Source: Deltaproteobacteria bacterium (lineage in GTDB: Bacteria; Myxococcota_A; Polyangia; Polyangiales; Polyangiaceae). From it: DNA of 61,966 nt. Within the stretch, counting starts at the first letter, position 1. Each line of letters starts with the position of its first letter. The notes beneath the pieces are model-generated. The model did not search any database and was not told the origin of the DNA. It saw nothing but the letters and a program-made list of their open reading frames with translations. This document shows positions 8,962 to 17,361 of this stretch, piece after piece. The DNA lies in the NCBI GenBank assembly GCA_016875405.1, contig VGRJ01000018.1, positions 1 to 61,966 on the forward strand, read 5' to 3'. The translations under genes were made by a program, and so were the position numbers.

Positions 8962-11583
8962 GTGTTCGCTCGCCCCCGTCGAAAGGGCCGCCTCGGCGGC
9001 GTGCTGCTCGCGTCCGGCGTGCTCGCCTCCCTGGCGGTCTTGCAGAGCCGCCGCGCGAGCGAGCCGAGCGCCGTCGGGCCGCCGCTACCGAGCTGGCTGA
9101 GGGAGCCGCTCATGCTTGGCCCACGCGAGGCCTCGGCCGCGCCAGGGGATGCGGGGGCCATCCCGGTCGCAGCTGCGCCGACGGACGGCGCGGTCTTCGA
9201 CCCCTCGACAGTGACGCAGGTCCTCGACGAGCCGGATCTCCACGAGGTGCGCGCCCTGGTGTCTCGAGAGTCGTATCAGGCCGCGGCCGACCGGCTCGAG
9301 GCTTTGCTCGAACGGAGCGAGCGCGCGAACGATGCGACGGTCGCGCCCGCGGTGGCGCCGGGCGCATCGGCGGCGGTGGCGCCCGGGTCGTCGGCCACGC
9401 CCAGAGCCTCCAGCTCGCCGACGACGACGAGTGCGCTCGTGGGTGCACGCCGGTTTCAGCTGGCGCTTCTTCGCGTTCGCTCAGGAAACCCAGGGGCTGC
9501 GGTGATCGCGTTCGACCGGTCGGCCGCCGTCGACTGGCCGCTCGCCGCCGACGCGAACCTGCGCGCCGCGCGACTTCTCTTCGAGCTAGGGCAACCCGCC
9601 GAGGCGCTCGTGCGGGCCGAGCGAGGAGCGCGGATCGCCACGCTCGCGGATGAGGCGGCGCTGCTGCGGGCGAGGAGCCTCGCGGCGTTGAGGCGCGTCG
9701 ACGAGGCCGCGCCGAGCTGGAAGGCGTACCTCGGGCGCGAGCCAAGGCCCGCCGATTGGCAGACCGAGGCCTTGCGATGGGCGCGCGCGTTGCTCGAAGA
9801 GCCGAGCGTCGCTCACGCCGAGTCCGCCGCCGAGGTCGCGGGCCTCGTCATTTATCAGTCGCCCTATGGGCGCGGCGTCGGAGAGGCGCGGGAGCTCGAG
9901 CGGCGAGCGATCGCGACGTTGCCGTTCGACGCGCAGAAGCGCTTCGTGGAGCCTGCGCGCGACGAGGAGGTGGTGCGGGCGCGTCAGCTCGCGGACGCCA
10001 ATCAGGGGCGTGAGGCGCTCGCGATCGCGGATCGCGTGCTCGCAGCGTTGCAGAAGCAGGGGGGAGATGGCGGCGCCGTCGGGTGCGAGGCTCACTCGGC
10101 TCGAGGGAAGGCGCTCGCATCGCTGAAGCGCTACTCCGAGTCGAGCGAGGCGTTTGGGGCGGCGATCGAGCGGTGCTCGGGCGGCGCGCTCGCGACGGCG
10201 CTGTTCCTGGGGGCGCGCTCCTCGTTGCGAGGTGGGAGGCCGGCGCTCGCTCGGCAGCGCTACGCGGAGCTCGAGGCGCGCTTTCGTGATCATCGGCTCG
10301 CTGACGACGCTCGCGTCCACGGTGCAGAGGCGGCGCGCGACCTCGGAGATCACGCGGCCTTCACGGCGATGCTCCTGAGTCTCGCGTCGGATTACCCCGA
10401 CGGCGACATGGTCGATCAAGGCCTCTTTGCGCTCGCGCTCGCGCGCATCAAAGACGGCGACTGGGCCTCGGCGGTGCTTCCGCTCGAGCGCGCACAGAAG
10501 CGTCAGCGACGCGGCCGACCCTACTGGGCCGAGGGGCGACCCCAGTATTTCCTGGGGCGCGCGTACCTCGAGCTCGGTCGCGCCGACGAGGGAAAGGCGC
10601 TGCTCGCGACCGTGATCCGCGAGTTTCCCCTCTCGTACTTCATGCTGCTCGCGTACTCGCGGCTCCGCGCGCTCGAGCCTTCGCTTGCGGACCGCGCGCT
10701 CGCCGAGGCCGAGGCGAGAGAGCCGCGCGGCCGTTTCGTGATCCCCGACCACCCCGAGCTTCATCGGCCCGAGTTTCTCCGGGCCGTCGAGCTCGTGAGG
10801 CAGGGCGAGTCGGCGGCGGCGCTCCGCGAGCTGGAGGCGCTCGGCGTCCGTGAGAAGACGGCGCACCCCTCGATCGCCTGGGCCGGCGCCGCACTCCTCG
10901 CGCGGATCGAGGCGGCCGCCGAGTCGCACGGCATCCTGCGTGGCCTCGACACGTGGACCGAGCACTTCCCGTCGGGCGTGTGGCGTCCGGTGTGGGAGCT
11001 CGCCTATCCGCGGCCTTACCGACAGGTCGTGCCAGCGGTGACCGCGCGCTTCGGCATCCCCGAGCACCTGGCCTACGCGATCATGCGCGAGGAGAGCGCG
11101 TTCCGGCCCACGGTCTCGTCGCCAGCCGCTGCGCACGGACTCATGCAGCTCATCGTCCCGACCGCGAAGACGATGGCGAAGGGCTTGGGTGTCGGCTACG
11201 ACGAGCGTGCGCTGAAGACGCCGGCCGTGAACATCACGCTCGGAAGCAGGTTCCTCTCGGTGCTCACGCGCCGCTTCGCCTACGACCCGCTCCTCGCGAT
11301 CCCCGGCTACAACGCGGGGCCCGGGGCCCCCGAGCGCTGGGTCGCCGCGCAGCCCAGCGCGGACTTCGACGTGTTCGTCGAGTCGATCCCCTACACCGAG
11401 ACGCGCGAGTACATGAAGCGCGTCATGAAGACGATGGCCGCGTACGCGACGCTCTACGGAGACGGACTTGCGAGCACGCTCGTCTTGCCTCCGATCAAGG
11501 TGAAGCCCGACGCCGAGGCCGCCGTGCCCAGCCCGGGGCCTCGCGTCGACGAGCCGGTCCCATCCGACGACGCGTACCCGTGA
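8962..11583 (+). CDS. Slt70-like lytic transglycosylase with TPR region
   Basis: This is an 873-residue protein with an N-terminal signal anchor (after FARPRRKGR, the hydrophobic LGGVLLASGVLASLAVL). A long alpha-helical TPR-like superhelix (about 90-640) follows, then a C-terminal GH23 lytic transglycosylase domain. The catalytic Glu is in MREESAF near residue 710, followed by AAHGLMQL and the YNAGPG motif. Such enzymes cut the MurNAc-GlcNAc bond of peptidoglycan to form anhydro-muropeptides in the periplasm. The GTG at 8962 is chosen because it puts the export signal at the N terminus; the open frame continues upstream, antisense to dprA, without an export signal at its front. Confidence 0.85.
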   Translation: MFARPRRKGRLGGVLLASGVLASLAVLQSRRASEPSAVGPPLPSWLREPLMLGPREASAAPGDAGAIPVAAAPTDGAVFDPSTVTQVLDEPDLHEVRALVSRESYQAAADRLEALLERSERANDATVAPAVAPGASAAVAPGSSATPRASSSPTTTSALVGARRFQLALLRVRSGNPGAAVIAFDRSAAVDWPLAADANLRAARLLFELGQPAEALVRAERGARIATLADEAALLRARSLAALRRVDEAAPSWKAYLGREPRPADWQTEALRWARALLEEPSVAHAESAAEVAGLVIYQSPYGRGVGEARELERRAIATLPFDAQKRFVEPARDEEVVRARQLADANQGREALAIADRVLAALQKQGGDGGAVGCEAHSARGKALASLKRYSESSEAFGAAIERCSGGALATALFLGARSSLRGGRPALARQRYAELEARFRDHRLADDARVHGAEAARDLGDHAAFTAMLLSLASDYPDGDMVDQGLFALALARIKDGDWASAVLPLERAQKRQRRGRPYWAEGRPQYFLGRAYLELGRADEGKALLATVIREFPLSYFMLLAYSRLRALEPSLADRALAEAEAREPRGRFVIPDHPELHRPEFLRAVELVRQGESAAALRELEALGVREKTAHPSIAWAGAALLARIEAAAESHGILRGLDTWTEHFPSGVWRPVWELAYPRPYRQVVPAVTARFGIPEHLAYAIMREESAFRPTVSSPAAAHGLMQLIVPTAKTMAKGLGVGYDERALKTPAVNITLGSRFLSVLTRRFAYDPLLAIPGYNAGPGAPERWVAAQPSADFDVFVESIPYTETREYMKRVMKTMAAYATLYGDGLASTLVLPPIKVKPDAEAAVPSPGPRVDEPVPSDDAYP

Positions 11584-11665
11584 GCGCGCGCTGGCAGGCG
11601 CCGCCCGCGGGGTGAGGATGCCCGAGGTGGGCGACGCGGCGGCCGGCGTGCTCGCCGAGCGCCTC

Positions 11666-12238
11666 TTACCCGTCGCCGGTCTCGTCGGGGACGACCGCGA
11701 AGCCGAGCACCACGTCGAGGGGGACGAGGCGCTCGCGCATCGCGGCGTCCGGATCGCCTTGCCTCACGAGCGACATGACCTCGTCGCGGAGCGCCTTGGC
11801 CTTCGCGCGCAAGCGGGCGGCCTCGGCGGGTGTGACGCGCAGGGTCCAGCGCTCGACGAGGTTGCGCCACGCCTCGGGGGTCTCGGTCGTCTTGGCGCGC
11901 TTGCCCCGTGCCGACTGCGCCAGCATCTGCTCGATCGTCCTCGCGTAGAGCACCGAGAAGGACTCGCCCCCCTCTTGGCTCGTCGGGACGACCGCGCCCG
12001 CGAGGCGGACGCGGGTGACATCGCCCTTCGCCGAACGAGTGAGGAGCCCCGCGGCGTGAAGCTTCTCGAGGTGCGGGCCGAGTCCGCGCACCGTCGTCTC
12101 GAGCGCCGCCGCGAGCTCGTCAGCCGTCCACCAGCGCTCGTCCTCGAGGAGCCCGACGATCCTCTGTCGAAGCGGGGACGCGAGGGCGCGCCAGCGCTCG
12201 GGGGTGTCGAGTCTCAAGAGGGTGCGCTGCGACGGCAC
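11666..12238 (-). CDS. ArsR-like winged-helix transcriptional regulator
   Basis: This 190-residue protein has an N-terminal winged helix-turn-helix (about residues 12-85). The core ALASPLRQRIVGLLED followed by TADELAAALE is typical of ArsR/MarR-type repressors. The C-terminal half is helical and lacks the Cys metal sites of ArsR/SmtB, so the ligand is unknown; it resembles the HTH_20/ArsR proteins that sense through a C-terminal domain. The start is GTG at 12238, with TAGCCT ending 8 nt upstream. It follows the tandem DsbA gene in the opposite order on the same strand and may be separately transcribed. Confidence 0.75.
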   Translation of the reverse strand: MPSQRTLLRLDTPERWRALASPLRQRIVGLLEDERWWTADELAAALETTVRGLGPHLEKLHAAGLLTRSAKGDVTRVRLAGAVVPTSQEGGESFSVLYARTIEQMLAQSARGKRAKTTETPEAWRNLVERWTLRVTPAEAARLRAKAKALRDEVMSLVRQGDPDAAMRERLVPLDVVLGFAVVPDETGDG

Positions 12239-12246
12239 GGACCCTC

Positions 12247-12252
12247 AGGCTA
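12247..12252 (-). promoter_or_regulatory. -10-like TAGCCT box before the ArsR-like gene
   Basis: TAGCCT on the minus strand ends 8 nt before the GTG start at 12238. No ribosome binding site is seen between them. Confidence 0.35.
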
Positions 12253-12270
12253 ACACGCCCGCCCTCGAGG

Positions 12271-13566
12271 TCACCTCTTCGGCGCCGGCGCGGCGCCGGG
12301 GCCAGCCTTTCGCTCGGCGAGGGCCCGCTCGACCGCGAGCTTGAACACCCTCAGCGACTCGGCGCCCTCGACCGACAGCTCGTTCACGACGAAGGTGGGG
12401 GTCGCCGAGATACCGGCCTGCTCGGCGAGCGCTCCGTCGGCGTCGATCGCGGCGTCATGGACGCGCTCGTCGAGCGCCTTGCGAACGCGCTCGACGTCGA
12501 GGCGAAGCGTCTTCGCATGCAGGAGTAGTTCGTCCCGTCCGAGCTTCGACTGATTCGCGAAGAGCAGGTCGTGCGCGCGCCAGAAGCCCGCGTCGCCTCG
12601 TTGTGCGAACGCCTCGAGCGCGAAGCTCGCTGCCTCGCGCGCGTGCGGATGAAAGGGAAGGGGGAGGCTGTGGTAGGCGAGCCGCACCTTGCCCCGATAG
12701 GCTTGGACGAGCTCGTCGACGGTCTCTCGCGCCCCGCCGCAGTATGGGCACTCGAAGTCGGTGAAGACGTGCACCGTCACCGGAGCGTTTCGAGGGCCCC
12801 GCGTCGGCGTCGCGCGCGTCGGTGCCGCGATCGCGCGCCGCTTGAACTCAGGCTCGGGCTTCACCTTGCCAGCTCCGACGAGGTGGTCGTGGAGCTTCGC
12901 AGGCGCGATTCCGGTAGCGACGAGCCTCCGTGCCTCCCCGAGCTCGGCCTCCACGGTCGTGACGAAGCGCTCGAGCGGCTGCGCGCCCACCATCCTCACC
13001 CCGTTGACGAAGGAGGTCGGGGTGCCGTTGGCCTCGAGGTCCTCGGCCTCGTCGACGGCGGCGTCGATCGCCTTCTTGTGTCGACGCTCGGCGAGGGCTT
13101 TCTCGACGCGCTTCACGTCGAGTCGCTCGTTCGCGGCGAGCTCGAGCAAGCGCTCGTGCGAGAGGTCCATCGTCTTGAAGAGCGCGTCATGAATGCGCCA
13201 AAACGCGTCGTCCTTGCCCTGCGCTCGCGCCTCCTCGGCGAGCTCGGCGGCCGGTTCGGCGTTGCGGTGCATCGGGAGCGGGTGGTGCTTGAACACGATC
13301 CGAAGCTCGTTCGGATAGCGCGCGCGAAGGTCCTCGAGGGTGACGGCGAGCTTGCGGCAGAAGATGCACTCGAAGTCGCTCCAGACGACGAGCGTCACGA
13401 GGGCGTCCTTCGGCCCACGCGAGGGCGAGGAGCCGACGGCGACCTTCCAGCGCTCGGGCTTCGTCGCCTCGAGCGGCGCAGCCGTGGGTACGTCGGCGCG
13501 TGCGTCGTGGAGCGACAAGGCGGCGAGGGTGGCGCTGAGGGCGAGGCAGCGAGCGATGCGCGGCAT
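12271..13566 (-). CDS. periplasmic protein with two tandem DsbA-like thioredoxin domains
   Basis: This 431-residue protein has a signal peptide (residues 1-24) and two full DsbA-like (thioredoxin_4) domains. The first has a C-I-F-C active site at 67-70 and a TPTSFVNG cis-Pro loop. The second has C-P-Y-C near 274-277 and a TPTFVVNE loop. Each would be a dithiol oxidase or isomerase on its own. CPYC is typical of thioredoxin-like reductants, while CIFC is unusual, so the two halves may differ in redox potential. The ATG at 13566 is chosen because it exposes the signal peptide. It is divergent from the Ser/Thr kinase. Confidence 0.88.
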   Translation of the reverse strand: MPRIARCLALSATLAALSLHDARADVPTAAPLEATKPERWKVAVGSSPSRGPKDALVTLVVWSDFECIFCRKLAVTLEDLRARYPNELRIVFKHHPLPMHRNAEPAAELAEEARAQGKDDAFWRIHDALFKTMDLSHERLLELAANERLDVKRVEKALAERRHKKAIDAAVDEAEDLEANGTPTSFVNGVRMVGAQPLERFVTTVEAELGEARRLVATGIAPAKLHDHLVGAGKVKPEPEFKRRAIAAPTRATPTRGPRNAPVTVHVFTDFECPYCGGARETVDELVQAYRGKVRLAYHSLPLPFHPHAREAASFALEAFAQRGDAGFWRAHDLLFANQSKLGRDELLLHAKTLRLDVERVRKALDERVHDAAIDADGALAEQAGISATPTFVVNELSVEGAESLRVFKLAVERALAERKAGPGAAPAPKR

Positions 13567-13573
13567 GGCTGAG

Positions 13574-13579
13574 AGGATA
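13574..13579 (-). promoter_or_regulatory. -10-like TATCCT box before the tandem DsbA gene
   Basis: TATCCT on the minus strand ends 7 nt before the ATG at 13566, without a ribosome binding site between. The opposite-facing TAGAGT box for the kinase lies about 75 bp away. Confidence 0.35.
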
Positions 13580-13651
13580 GTCGCCTTCGGGACGAGCGGT
13601 CGACCGGAGCATGGACGCGCCCTTCGATTCGCTACCACGAGCCGCATCGGT

Positions 13652-13657
13652 TAGAGT
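13652..13657 (+). promoter_or_regulatory. -10-like TAGAGT box before the Ser/Thr kinase gene
   Basis: TAGAGT ends 7 nt before the ATG at 13665, which supports that start over the earlier in-frame ATG at 13611. Confidence 0.35.
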
Positions 13658-13664
13658 CGCGCGA

Positions 13665-14819
13665 ATGCTTGGGAGCGAGGACGAAGGAGGCCTGGTACCT
13701 GGGGCGGTCGTCGGGGGGCGCTACCGCGTCGTGCGGATGCTCGGCGAAGGCGGCCTCGCTACCGTCTACGAGGTCGACGCGCTCGACGGGCGTGGCCGAC
13801 GCGCCATCAAGCTCTTGCAGCCGCAGTTCCGCGCGCAGCGTAACGTGGTCGAGCGCTTCTATACCGAGGCCCGCGCGTGCCACGAGCTGCGCCACCCGAA
13901 CATCGCGTCGGTCGAGGAGTTCGCGTACACCGACGACGGGTCTCCTTACATCGTCATGGAGCTGCTTGCCGGGCAGTCGCTCGACGACTACCTGCGCTCG
14001 CACCCGCCGTTGCCGCCCGAGCGAGCCGGTGCGTTCGTCCTCGACGCGCTCGGTGCGCTCTCACTCGCGCATTCCCGCGGGATCATCCACCGCGATCTCA
14101 AGCCACCGAACCTCTTCGTGGTGCCTCGCCCAGACGGGTCGCTCATGCTGAAGGTCCTCGATTTCGGGATCGCCAAGGTGATCGATCTCGCGGGGGGAAT
14201 GGCCTCGCGCACGCGCACGGGGGCGCTCCTCGGGACGCCCGGCTACATGAGCCCCGAGCAGCTGCGCGACTCGAAATCCTGCGACGTCCGGAGCGATCTG
14301 TGGTCGCTCGGCGTCGTGCTCCACGAGATGCTCACGCACCGGCACCCCTACGGCGCTCAGGACTTCGCGGCGCGAGCCGTGGCGATCTTGCGCGACGAGG
14401 CCAAGCCGATCGGCGAGGTCGCTCCAGCGCTCGCGGCGTGGCAGAGGGTGCTCGGACCGGCGCTCGCGCGCGACGTCGCCGCTCGATTTCCGTCGGCGGA
14501 CGCGATGGCTGCGGCGGTGCGCGAGGTGTTGTCGGGCGCGGGGGCGGGCGGAGCAGGCGCGGTGATCCCTCCGCTGCCTCGACCCAACGCGGGCCCGACG
14601 CTCACGGCGCGTGCGCGCACGCTGTCGAGCGGAGCGGTCGATGGCGGCTACGGTCAGGTTGACGAAAACGCGCTCCACGGCGGCGGGCGCGGGCACGAGG
14701 TCGGGGTGACGACCGCGGCGTCGCTCGATCCGCCGAGCATCGTGTGGTGGGGCGCGCTCCTTCTCGCGCTCGCGAGCTTTGCGGTCGGCCTCCTTATGGG
14801 ATACCTCCTCACATCGTGA
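13665..14819 (+). CDS. membrane-anchored Ser/Thr protein kinase (Hanks type)
   Basis: This 384-residue protein has a complete kinase domain: glycine loop GEGGLATVYE (27-36), Lys49, HRDLKPPN (142-149), DFG (166-168) and GTPGYMSPEQ (190-199). A disordered linker follows, and then one transmembrane helix at the very C terminus (about 360-381) with only a few residues beyond it. The catalytic domain therefore faces the cytosol and no external sensor domain is present. Its stop overlaps the GTG start of the M19 dipeptidase (GTGA), so kinase and dipeptidase are co-translated and may be linked functionally. Confidence 0.92.
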   Translation: MLGSEDEGGLVPGAVVGGRYRVVRMLGEGGLATVYEVDALDGRGRRAIKLLQPQFRAQRNVVERFYTEARACHELRHPNIASVEEFAYTDDGSPYIVMELLAGQSLDDYLRSHPPLPPERAGAFVLDALGALSLAHSRGIIHRDLKPPNLFVVPRPDGSLMLKVLDFGIAKVIDLAGGMASRTRTGALLGTPGYMSPEQLRDSKSCDVRSDLWSLGVVLHEMLTHRHPYGAQDFAARAVAILRDEAKPIGEVAPALAAWQRVLGPALARDVAARFPSADAMAAAVREVLSGAGAGGAGAVIPPLPRPNAGPTLTARARTLSSGAVDGGYGQVDENALHGGGRGHEVGVTTAASLDPPSIVWWGALLLALASFAVGLLMGYLLTS

Positions 14820-16027
14820 GTCGTCTCGGTCTGCTGTTCGTCGCGTGCGCGCTCGTGGGTCAAGGCTGCAGCGCGCGCGAGGTGCGCTCGGTGAGCGCGT
14901 CCGCCACCGCCTCGTCCGTCGAGTCCGGGTCAGGCGCTCCTTCGTTGGCGCCGTCGTCCTCGGCTCCCATGGCGAGCGCCGCGCCCACGTCGACGGGAGT
15001 GACGGCGGCGCCTGTCGCTACGGCTGCCGCGCTCGACGAGACCGCGCCGACGCGCGCGCCCCGCCTGACGCTGCCTTCGAGCGGCCCGATTCGAGCGCTC
15101 GATCTCCACGTCGATACGCCGTGGAAGGTCCACTTCAAGGGGCGCCCGAAGACCCTGCCGGATGGGCCGGTCTCCGCGCCGCTTCTGCAGGCGGGCGGCT
15201 ATGCGGCCCTCGTCTATCCGATCTACCTGCCGGATTACCTCCACGACGACCACCCGACGATCGCCGACGCCGACGCGATCTACGCCACCATCGACGCGCT
15301 CGTCGCGGAGCATGACGCCCTCCTCTACGAGCGCGAGCTGCCACCCTCCGGCGAGCTGCCCGACGGCAGGGTCGTCGTCTACGTCTCGATCGAGGGGGCG
15401 GGTGCGTTCGCCGACGATGTGTCGCAGATCGAGCGCTTTGTGCGCCGCGGAGTGCGCTTCGTCGGCCCCGTCCACGCTCGCGACAACCGCCTCGCGGGCT
15501 CGGCGACAGGCAAGGAGCGCTACGGCCTCACCGCGCTCGGAAAGCAGCTCTGCGAGCGCGTCTACGCGGCCGGCGCGCTGGTCGACGTCTCGCACCTCTC
15601 GGATGCAGGCATCGCCGACCTCGCCCCGATCGCGCGGCGCTTCCAGGCGCCGATCGTCGCGACGCACTCGAACGCGCGCGCGCGCCACGACCACCCGCGC
15701 AACCTGCGCGACGACGACCTGCGCCTCATCGGCGAGACCGGCGGGGTCGTCGGCTTGAACCTCCACCGCGGCTTTCTCCCCGGACAAAAGCTCTCGTCGA
15801 TCGTGTCGATGGTGAAGCACCTCGTCGACGTCGCGGGGGTCGACCATGTGGCGCTCGGCACCGACTTCGACGGCGGCACGCCCCCCCGCGAGCTCGCGGA
15901 TGCCTCACGAATGCCGGCGCTCGCGGCGGCGCTCCGAGGCGCGGGCATGGACGAGGCGTCGGTCCGAAAGATCTTCGCGACGAACGCGCTCCGCGTGATG
16001 GCGTGGCAGCCTCCGGCCGCGCGATAG
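14816..16027 (+). CDS. M19 family membrane dipeptidase, exported
   Basis: This 403-residue protein is a zinc dipeptidase of the renal dipeptidase family. The metal-site motifs are DLHVD (His98, Asp100), THSNAR (near 283-288) and GTDFDGG (near 348-354). The N terminus has a hydrophobic segment followed by GQGC near Cys18, which may be a weak lipobox, and then a Ser/Ala/Thr-rich linker to about residue 90. It would hydrolyse dipeptides, perhaps D-Ala- or peptidoglycan-derived, in the periplasm or at the outer membrane. The GTG start at 14816 overlaps the kinase stop by 4 bp; a start at 14744 is possible but lies inside the kinase gene and spoils the signal. Confidence 0.88.
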   Translation: MSRLGLLFVACALVGQGCSAREVRSVSASATASSVESGSGAPSLAPSSSAPMASAAPTSTGVTAAPVATAAALDETAPTRAPRLTLPSSGPIRALDLHVDTPWKVHFKGRPKTLPDGPVSAPLLQAGGYAALVYPIYLPDYLHDDHPTIADADAIYATIDALVAEHDALLYERELPPSGELPDGRVVVYVSIEGAGAFADDVSQIERFVRRGVRFVGPVHARDNRLAGSATGKERYGLTALGKQLCERVYAAGALVDVSHLSDAGIADLAPIARRFQAPIVATHSNARARHDHPRNLRDDDLRLIGETGGVVGLNLHRGFLPGQKLSSIVSMVKHLVDVAGVDHVALGTDFDGGTPPRELADASRMPALAAALRGAGMDEASVRKIFATNALRVMAWQPPAAR

Positions 16028-16041
16028 AACGTGTTTCACGC
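16027..16041 (+). repeat. short direct repeat, left copy
   Basis: GAACGTGTTTCACGC here is matched at 16309-16323 by GAACGTATTTCACGC (one difference in 15). Both are preceded by GCGCG. The two copies flank the putative small peptide gene at 16117. The role is unknown; a protein-binding site or the trace of a duplication are options. Confidence 0.5.
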
Positions 16042-16116
16042 GGGGTGCTGCAGCCGCCGCTTGCCCGCTCGCTCCGTCTTCCGGAAGTCCCATCGGGACG
16101 GGAGGCGGGGTCATCG

Positions 16117-16281
16117 ATGGCGCGCGGAAGCTGGCTGCTCTGCTGGGGGATGTGGCTGCTCGGCATCCCGATCAGCGCGGGGGGCCAGGACGAGACGCTG
16201 GACTTCGCGGCCGACGGCAAGGGCTACTACTCGTTGAACGAGGGGACCTTCCAGCCGCTCAGCTTCGACACGAAGAAGTGA
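16117..16281 (+). CDS. putative small secreted peptide, 54 residues
   Basis: This is a short open frame with a GGAGG element at 16101-16105 (11 nt upstream). Its N terminus looks like a signal peptide (ARGSWLLCWGMWLLGIPISAGG), and the remaining part of about 30 residues (DETLDFAADGKGYYSLNEGT and on) is polar and ends in Lys-Lys. I do not recognise a family. It lies between an M19 dipeptidase gene and a convergent outer-membrane gene and is bracketed by 15-bp near-identical repeats. It may also be non-coding. Confidence 0.4.
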   Translation: MARGSWLLCWGMWLLGIPISAGGQDETLDFAADGKGYYSLNEGTFQPLSFDTKK

Positions 16282-16308
16282 CCCTTCGCGGCCGCGCTGC
16301 GCGGAATG

Positions 16309-16323
16309 GAACGTATTTCACGC
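16309..16323 (+). repeat. short direct repeat, right copy
   Basis: GAACGTATTTCACGC, the partner of the copy at 16027-16041. It lies 28 bp after the stop of the putative small peptide gene. Confidence 0.5.
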
Positions 16324-16392
16324 TGCCGCGAGCTCGCCGGTGACGCTCCTCTCGGAGGGCGACGGCGCGCACGAGGCACGGCGCCCTTGCGG

Positions 16393-17361
16393 TCAGTACT
16401 CGAGCGCGACGCCGCCGATGCCGGTCGAGGTGCCGACGTTCATCACGTCGTTCGCGCCAAACCCGTCGAGCTTCGCAAGCAGCCACTCGCCCCAGATGTA
16501 CGCGTGCTGGATGCCGGTCTGGGCACGCATGGCCATCGCGGTGCGGCGATCGAACGTGCCGAGCGAGAGTGCGCCGCCGAGCGCGAAGTGAAGGCCGAGC
16601 GTCGTCCCCTCGCCGACCGTGGAGCCGGCCTGCGAGGTCCCGCTCGGGCCGGACGCCTGCCACATGCCGAGGCCAAGACCACCCTTGACGTAGGGCACCA
16701 GCGGAAATCCGAACTGCCGGAGCATCCCGTCAGCGCGCAGCACACCGACGGCGTGGATCGGGCGGATCGAGAGCGACGTGTCCGAGCCCGCGTCCCCGGT
16801 CGTGGTCTTCGCCTTGCCCGTTGCGCTGATGGTCGCCCAGCCCGCGCCGATGCCGAGGCTCCCGACGTAGGGGATGCGGATGGGGAGCCAGTCGACCTCG
16901 ACGCCGAAGTAAAACTTGGGCGAGGTGCCGAAGTAATCCGCATACGGGGTGGCCGCGCCACCGAACTCGTCGTCGACTCTCGGCGAGTAGGCGCCGAAGC
17001 GCAGCTCCGCGAGGACGTGTCGGCCATCGAAGCCGCCTGCCTCACCGCTCGGTCGCGTCTGGGCTTGCCGCCACGTGCTGTCGTAGAGCCGCAAGTATTG
17101 GCCGAGCGATTCGTCGAGGTCTGTGGGCTCGCCGGGGGCCGGAGCGGGCTCGCTCGGCGGGGACGGCGCGCTCGAGTCGAGCGGCGTCGGGGCCGCAGGC
17201 TCGGCAGGGACGGGCGCGCGTCGGGCCTCGACGTCGGCAGGGCGGCCGACCTCGGTCGCGCCGTCGTAGGGGTCCGGGGAGTCTTGCGCCAGCGCTGGCG
17301 TGACGAGCGAGACGAGGGCGCTTGTCGCGAGCGAGAAGACGGCAGTCGTGCGCAGGCTCAT
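16393..17361 (-). CDS. outer membrane beta-barrel protein, MXAN_2562-like
   Basis: This 322-residue protein has a signal peptide (cut after ALA, residue 25), a Pro/Ala-rich linker to about 85 and then a C-terminal region of alternating amphipathic strands rich in Gly and aromatic residues, with a terminal VALEY. It resembles the family called MXAN_2562 outer membrane beta-barrel protein in Myxococcus, and its position next to an MXAN_2561-like gene supports this. The function is unknown. Its ATG overlaps the stop of the preceding gene by 4 bp (ATGA), so the two are coupled. Confidence 0.72.
   Translation of the reverse strand: MSLRTTAVFSLATSALVSLVTPALAQDSPDPYDGATEVGRPADVEARRAPVPAEPAAPTPLDSSAPSPPSEPAPAPGEPTDLDESLGQYLRLYDSTWRQAQTRPSGEAGGFDGRHVLAELRFGAYSPRVDDEFGGAATPYADYFGTSPKFYFGVEVDWLPIRIPYVGSLGIGAGWATISATGKAKTTTGDAGSDTSLSIRPIHAVGVLRADGMLRQFGFPLVPYVKGGLGLGMWQASGPSGTSQAGSTVGEGTTLGLHFALGGALSLGTFDRRTAMAMRAQTGIQHAYIWGEWLLAKLDGFGANDVMNVGTSTGIGGVALEY

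Noticed and set aside
13611-13664. Earlier start of the first Ser/Thr kinase
   Set aside because: The 18 extra residues have no family counterpart and the -10-like box lies after this start.
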